DNA of 64,000 nt from Leptolinea tardivitalis. Its GTDB lineage: Bacteria; Chloroflexota; Anaerolineae; Anaerolineales; Anaerolineaceae. The stretch lies in NCBI RefSeq assembly GCF_001050275.1, contig NZ_BBYA01000009.1, positions 62,001-126,000 on the forward strand, written 5' to 3'. The position numbers were made by a program, and so were the translations under genes. Shown piece by piece: positions 60,465 to 64,000 of the stretch (its first letter is position 1; every line of letters starts with the position of its first letter). A model generated the notes under the pieces. That model did no database searches. It was given only the letters and a program-made list of their open reading frames with translations, and was not told the origin of the DNA.

Positions 60465-60505
60465 TTATGCTTCCTTGTCACTTGTTTTCCACTATCTGTA
60501 CATTT

Positions 60506-61129
60506 TCAGGAAGGTTTGTATGGGATCTGGAAGAATTCCACTTTGTCACCGCTGTCTCGAATATACAACGGTTCTCTTCGTGTTATCAACATCCCCACAA
60601 TCCACAGGTCACCGACAGCACCGGCGATATTCATCACCATAATGAGAGCCGTATGGAACACCAATTTATCTGGAATGATAGGTAGAAGCACCATGCCGAC
60701 TACAGTGAGAACCACAAGTGGACTGACAGCCGTCACTATATACGGAAATTTTTTAAGGAACACATTTGGTGCTGCGGCATAAGCATAGCCAGGACCGATA
60801 TTGTAGACTGGACGTTTCCCGGTCAACAGCCAGAAGCACAGACCGTGGGTTCCCTCATGCAGAATGACCAGGATAATCAAATCAACAAGCAAAACAAGAA
60901 TAATCATTCCCGCTTCGCCGAGGTTGTTTATGGTGAATGAAAACATACCGGCTGCACTTTGTGGACGTATATACCGGATATAGACAGGTACCGATAGGGC
61001 AGCAAAAACAAACAGCACAAAGCCAATAATGTTGAGCCACAGTACCAGTTTGGCATTTTCCCGCAGATTGAATTCAGCCGTCTGTATATATCCGGGTGGT
61101 AATGTATCCATGGCCGATTTGATGTTCAT
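60506..61129 (-). CDS. DUF3267-type membrane zinc-protease-like protein
   Basis: 207 aa with four to five membrane helices. The zincin motif HExxH is His91-Glu92-Gly-Thr-His95 ('VILHEGTHGLCFWLL'), and 'GPGYAYAAAPNVFLKKFPYIVTAVSPLVVLTV' follows, the pattern of DUF3267 putative intramembrane metalloproteases. Substrate unknown. The start overlaps the stop of the truncated dehydrogenase gene by four bases (ATGA). Confidence 0.85.
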   Translation of the reverse strand: MNIKSAMDTLPPGYIQTAEFNLRENAKLVLWLNIIGFVLFVFAALSVPVYIRYIRPQSAAGMFSFTINNLGEAGMIILVLLVDLIILVILHEGTHGLCFWLLTGKRPVYNIGPGYAYAAAPNVFLKKFPYIVTAVSPLVVLTVVGMVLLPIIPDKLVFHTALIMVMNIAGAVGDLWIVGMLITRREPLYIRDSGDKVEFFQIPYKPS

Positions 61130-61569
61130 CTCGAATCGCGGAGAATGTCTATGCGGTCAAACAACAATTCATATGCAGTCGCTGCGGTCAATGGAAGAGC
61201 GGCTGCCTGTGAATGCGTGAGAGAATCTGGCTTCCGGCCGGCTATGCGTTCATCCACCAGTTGGAATTCTGCATTGCTGCCCGGCCAGTTAGATTGACCA
61301 GCCAGGCAGACTGGATCGCCTGGTTTGAACAGGCTGGCCTGCGAACCAGTTTTGACCACGACTTCAGGGGCATCGAAGCCCGGTACATTGGACTGACTTT
61401 CGGGAGGCGTGATACGCTTACGAAGTTTGGTATCCACCGGATTGACAGATATGGCTTTAACCTGAACCAGCAGGTCGTTCCCGGATGACTGCGGTTCGGG
61501 GACTTCCATATCTACCAGTGAATCAGGTTTATTGATTGGCAAGGATTTGTAATATCCCACAGCCTTCAT
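61126..61569 (-). pseudogene. Truncated zinc-type alcohol dehydrogenase-like gene
   Basis: 147 aa. The N-terminal GroES-like half of quinone-reductase/alcohol-dehydrogenase family proteins is intact ('MKAVGYYKSLPI', 'LLVQVKAISVNPVDTKLRKR', 'VPGFDAPEVVVKTG', 'FKPGDPVCLAG', 'LTHSQAAALPLTAATAYELLFDR'). It stops just where the glycine-rich NAD(P)H site should begin; full-length relatives have ~330-340 aa. The missing half is not found downstream, where the DUF3267 gene starts at the stop codon. The enzyme cannot bind its cofactor, so it is either a decayed remnant left by a deletion or a fragment kept for translational coupling. A good ribosome site remains. Confidence 0.7.
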
Positions 61570-61574
61570 GGTTT

Positions 61575-62312
61575 TTACTCCTTCCGGCTTACAGGGACAA
61601 ATAATTCAGATGTTGATGTGAATTTTGACACATCTCCTTTTATTGCGAGAAAAACACCCAGGAAGAAATTCTTATACACAATATCCGCACAGTCAAAACC
61701 CGCCTGCCTGAGCCAGGTGAGCTGGTCTGATAGAAGAGCATCTTGGTCATATCGGGTGCGGCGTTCGATACTGGCGTTGATCTGTTCTTCTGTAGCCCCA
61801 GAGGAATGCACATGGCTCAACCAGCGATTCCAGTAGAGTTGACGCAAGGCTGGTGTTTCTCCGCGGATCTGATCAATATTGATGAATGCCCCGGCAGGTT
61901 TGAGAATGCCATAAATGGATTGAAAGAGATGGCTTTTTTCTTCATCTGTCAGATGATGGATGGAGAGGCTGGAAACCACCAGATCGTATTGTTCTTCTCC
62001 CTGAAGGTAACGATAATCCGCGATTTCAAATTGGAATCGACCGCCCTGATCCTTGAATCGATCGCGGGCGGCATCCAGCATTTTGTCGGCTACATCCATC
62101 AACACAAATTGAGCATTGGGGTATAAAGCATACACATGGGCTGCGAAGGAACCTGTTCCGGCACCCAGATCCAGCACCCGGATGGGTTGTTCTTTTCCAA
62201 AAGGGATCACCCGGACGGCTGTTCCAAAGAGATCGGTATACCCGAGAAGGGCACGCTGCATCCAATCATCGTAGGTGGGAGTAGAAGCGTTAAAAGCCTG
62301 ATCAATAGTCAT
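61575..62312 (-). CDS. Class I SAM-dependent methyltransferase
   Basis: 245 aa. Motif I 'IRVLDLGAGTGSFAAHVYALYPNAQFVLMDVADKMLDAARDRF' (about 43-85) and 'YDLVVSSLSIHHLTDEEKSHLFQSIYGILKPAGAFINIDQI' (post-I and motif II) are typical. Small-molecule or lipid methylation is likely, but the substrate is unknown. GAGGAT lies before the ATG. The truncated dehydrogenase begins 6 bases downstream on the same strand. Confidence 0.88.
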   Translation of the reverse strand: MTIDQAFNASTPTYDDWMQRALLGYTDLFGTAVRVIPFGKEQPIRVLDLGAGTGSFAAHVYALYPNAQFVLMDVADKMLDAARDRFKDQGGRFQFEIADYRYLQGEEQYDLVVSSLSIHHLTDEEKSHLFQSIYGILKPAGAFINIDQIRGETPALRQLYWNRWLSHVHSSGATEEQINASIERRTRYDQDALLSDQLTWLRQAGFDCADIVYKNFFLGVFLAIKGDVSKFTSTSELFVPVSRKE

Positions 62313-62432
62313 AATAATTATCCTCTATATGAATAATCATACTGTATGCCTGAAAGCATTTCCAACAGCGTCCCGATTAAAAAGAAAAACCCGATTCAAT
62401 CAGATTCTTCTCTCATGGCTAAATGTAGATGT

Positions 62433-62850
62433 TCAGCGGATGGCTGTTTGCAATTTAGCAATGTTCCCCTCGGGATTTGTCATATAACGCCAGGTGATGG
62501 ATTTATCGGTTCCCACCGGAGTGGAAACAACCTCACCAACGAGCGAGCCGCCCAGTGAGTGATTGAACCACCTTTACCGCTTCGGTGACATCGTCTACCC
62601 GGAATACTATGTGGCTGAAGCCGGGGCGATTGACAGCTTTAATGCTTTCTTCACTGAAATGGTTGTAGGTGAAAATCTCAATTGTTGGACCCTGATCTCC
62701 GCAGCCAGGCGACCTCAGGTGGGTGCCCTGGATGGCAGCCTGTGGAACGGCTGTCCCCTTTTTTCCAGGCCATCATCTTTCAGGTCCCGTTCAGGTGGGG
62801 TGAATTCACAACCAAATGCTTTTGCATAGAATTTGGTTAGTTTTCGATAA
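62433..62850 (-). pseudogene. Frameshifted glyoxalase/VOC-family gene
   Basis: Reading the minus strand from about 62843: 'KLTKFYAKAFGCEFTPPERDL', then 'GLEKGTAVPQAAIQGTH', 'TIEIFTYNHF' and 'FSHIVFRVDDVTEAVKVVQS', all of VOC (glyoxalase/bleomycin-resistance) type. The frame then breaks; after a shift it resumes with 'GGSLVGEVVSTPVG' and 'WRYMTNPEGNIAKLQTA' to a TGA at 62433-62435. The break is explained by the tandem duplication TCACTCAC (62555-62562), which adds four bases. The N-terminal strand is also missing behind an in-frame stop. The gene is dead. Confidence 0.75.
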
Positions 62851-62913
62851 ACTCAGCCAGTAGGTTGGTTCAGTGCCCGAGTCTGTCGAGGGCATCGGTT
62901 TCTTGAATACCTC

Positions 62914-63768
62914 TTATCCGGCGTACCCACACAGAGCAATGGCACGCGGACCGGTATGCACGCCCAGCACCGGTGACACAATCGAAATGAAAATCTCTTT
63001 GGGAGAAAAATCCCGAATCACCCGTTCCATCAGCTCTTTTGCTTCCGGCAGGGCGTTGTTATGCAATACCGTGATATGCAGAGGAAGTGATGTATCAATA
63101 TGGCGGAAGAACTCTTTATACAGGTCTTCGATTGCCGCCTTGCGGGAGCGTGACGGAATGGCGGCGCCAACAGTTCCGGTTTCATGCTTGACGTAAATCA
63201 TTGGTTTGATGTGCAGGATCGAATTCAGGAATCGAGCGGCATCGGCTATCCTCCCACCGCGGGCCAGATATTCGATAGTATCGAGTGAAATGTAATATTG
63301 CATGTGACTTCGTGCCTGTTCGGCCGCCGCCAACATCTCTGTCAGGCCGCCGCCTGCTTCGCGGGCGCGGGCAGCAGCAATTACCTGCCAGCCAATTCCC
63401 ATGGAGTTGGACTTGCCATCCATAATCTTCACAGGAATAGGAGATTCTTCCGCTGCCCGGCGAGCAGATTCGATGGTTCCGCTCATGGCGCTGCTGATGG
63501 TGATAACCAGAACCTGTTCGTAACCGTCTTCTGCTGCTTTTTTGTATGCATCAAGAAACAACTTCGGGGCAGGTTGTGATGTGGTGGGACGAAGGTTTTC
63601 AGCCGCCAGCCGTTCATAAAATTCAATGGGAGTAATATCCACTCCATCGGTGAAGGTTTCACCTTTCATCACAATGGTCAGTGGAACAACGCAAATGTCA
63701 TACTGAGTAATCCATTCCCGAGGAATGTCGCAGGTGCTATCTGTAATCAGGGCTATTTTATGTTTCAT
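62914..63768 (-). CDS. DegV family fatty-acid-binding protein (second copy)
   Basis: 284 aa. 'ITDSTCDIPREW', 'EFYERLAAENLRPTTSQPAPKLF', 'TISSAMSGTIESARRAAEE', 'EYLARGGRIADAARFLNSILHIKPMI' and 'GPRAIALCGYAG' give the complete family pattern. It is similar along its length to the protein at 6505-7362, but diverged enough to suggest an old duplication and perhaps a different fatty-acid preference, as seen for FakB1/FakB2. It has its own promoter and no partner gene nearby. Confidence 0.92.
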   Translation of the reverse strand: MKHKIALITDSTCDIPREWITQYDICVVPLTIVMKGETFTDGVDITPIEFYERLAAENLRPTTSQPAPKLFLDAYKKAAEDGYEQVLVITISSAMSGTIESARRAAEESPIPVKIMDGKSNSMGIGWQVIAAARAREAGGGLTEMLAAAEQARSHMQYYISLDTIEYLARGGRIADAARFLNSILHIKPMIYVKHETGTVGAAIPSRSRKAAIEDLYKEFFRHIDTSLPLHITVLHNNALPEAKELMERVIRDFSPKEIFISIVSPVLGVHTGPRAIALCGYAG

Positions 63769-63797
63769 TTAATATCCAATCAAAAGAGATTGAATTC

Positions 63798-63825
63798 ATT
63801 CTAAATCAGTGTCTGATATTATCAA
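63798..63825 (-). promoter_or_regulatory. Promoter of the second degV gene
   Basis: On the minus strand TTGATA (63825-63820), 16 bases, TAGAAT (63803-63798); each hexamer is one base off consensus. Confidence 0.7.
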
Positions 63826-63914
63826 AGGTGACATCTGGATGGTTTTTTTGAAAAATCATTAGGAATTTCGTCATAAAAACCATGAAATGCAAGGAGTTGG
63901 GCTTGAAATCCTTA

Positions 63915-64000
63915 TCAATTTCTTTGCAGGAAAAATAACGTCAATCCGTTCAATCCGAAAATGGCCAGTGTGGCCAGCAGGAAGGTGATGCCTATCCCAA
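63915..64000 (-). CDS. C-terminal end of a membrane protein gene (cut by the window edge)
   Basis: On the minus strand an open frame enters from the right edge and ends at TGA (63917-63915). The visible 27 residues, 'GIGITFLLATLAIFG' and 'LNGLTLFFLQRN', form one transmembrane helix followed by a short tail. The family cannot be named from this fragment. Confidence 0.6.
   Translation of the reverse strand, partial: GIGITFLLATLAIFGLNGLTLFFLQRN

Noticed and set aside
62563-62829. Plus-strand 88-residue ORF in the 62.5-62.8 kb gap
   Set aside because: The minus strand at the same place reads as a decayed VOC protein with family motifs, which explains the open frame better.
62870-62905. GC-rich imperfect dyad (TGCCC...GGGCA) downstream of the second degV
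   Set aside because: Stem of five base pairs with mismatches and no T-run; not good enough for a terminator or repeat call.

Overview
The window looks like ordinary chromosomal DNA of an anaerobic, free-living bacterium with a single (monoderm-like) envelope, most plausibly a member of the Chloroflexota (class Anaerolineae). This is inferred from gene content and not from any marker search. The pointers are Thr/Pro-rich surface proteins with a conserved signal-anchor, a clostripain-type lipoprotein protease, a tungsten-type aldehyde ferredoxin oxidoreductase, a double-rubredoxin flavoprotein, an AroK-AroB fusion and GatCAB. I see no rRNA, tRNA, CRISPR array, insertion sequence, integrase or phage gene.

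Layout. 1-10.6 kb: a lipoprotein, two multi-membrane GT-C-like proteins, a haemolysin-III protein, an AlkD-like repair protein, a DegV protein and a cold-shock pair (RRM protein plus CspA) ending in a strong terminator. 10.7-19.7 kb: a minus-strand aromatic amino-acid supercluster: small ORF-pheA, then promoter and attenuator leader, then aroH-aroF-tyrA-aroA-aroE-aroC-aroKB-aroQ. It encodes every step from DAHP synthase to chorismate plus chorismate mutase, prephenate dehydrogenase and prephenate dehydratase; only the transaminase is missing. 19.8-30 kb: DoxX, an unusual Cys-rich ferredoxin, a clostripain, a HpaI-type aldolase-GNAT-Mth938 run and the operon AOR-serine dehydratase-methyltransferase. 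30-40.3 kb: a PAS/HD-GYP sensor, rubredoxin oxidoreductase, LigB-type dioxygenase, UroD-like protein, PadR/DUF2812 pair and gatCAB. 40.4-49 kb: three paralogous surface proteins, divergent from a GT-C glycosyltransferase/membrane protein/CYTH run. 49-64 kb: a SagB-type oxidoreductase, MurJ, a histidine kinase-metallohydrolase-asparaginase-response regulator run, NfeD-stomatin-GNAT, an ECF sigma factor with a Cys/His tail, a decayed patch (truncated alcohol dehydrogenase and a frameshifted VOC gene) and a second DegV.

The most striking item is the leader upstream of aroH. A strong promoter overlapping the pheA stop codon drives a 25-codon leader ORF with five Tyr and two Phe codons within eight codons. 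It is followed by an 8-bp pairing whose first arm lies just before and into the Tyr codons and whose second arm lies four bases after the leader stop, and then by a 10-bp stem intrinsic terminator just before the aroH ribosome binding site. This is the layout of ribosome-mediated attenuation sensing charged tRNA-Tyr/tRNA-Phe. Other items are a PadR operator with three 15-bp-phased repeats over its own promoter, a set of genes without Shine-Dalgarno sequences whose -10 boxes lie 6-8 bases from the start codon (candidate leaderless mRNAs), and the surface-protein family sitting beside a putative protein-glycosylating GT-C enzyme.
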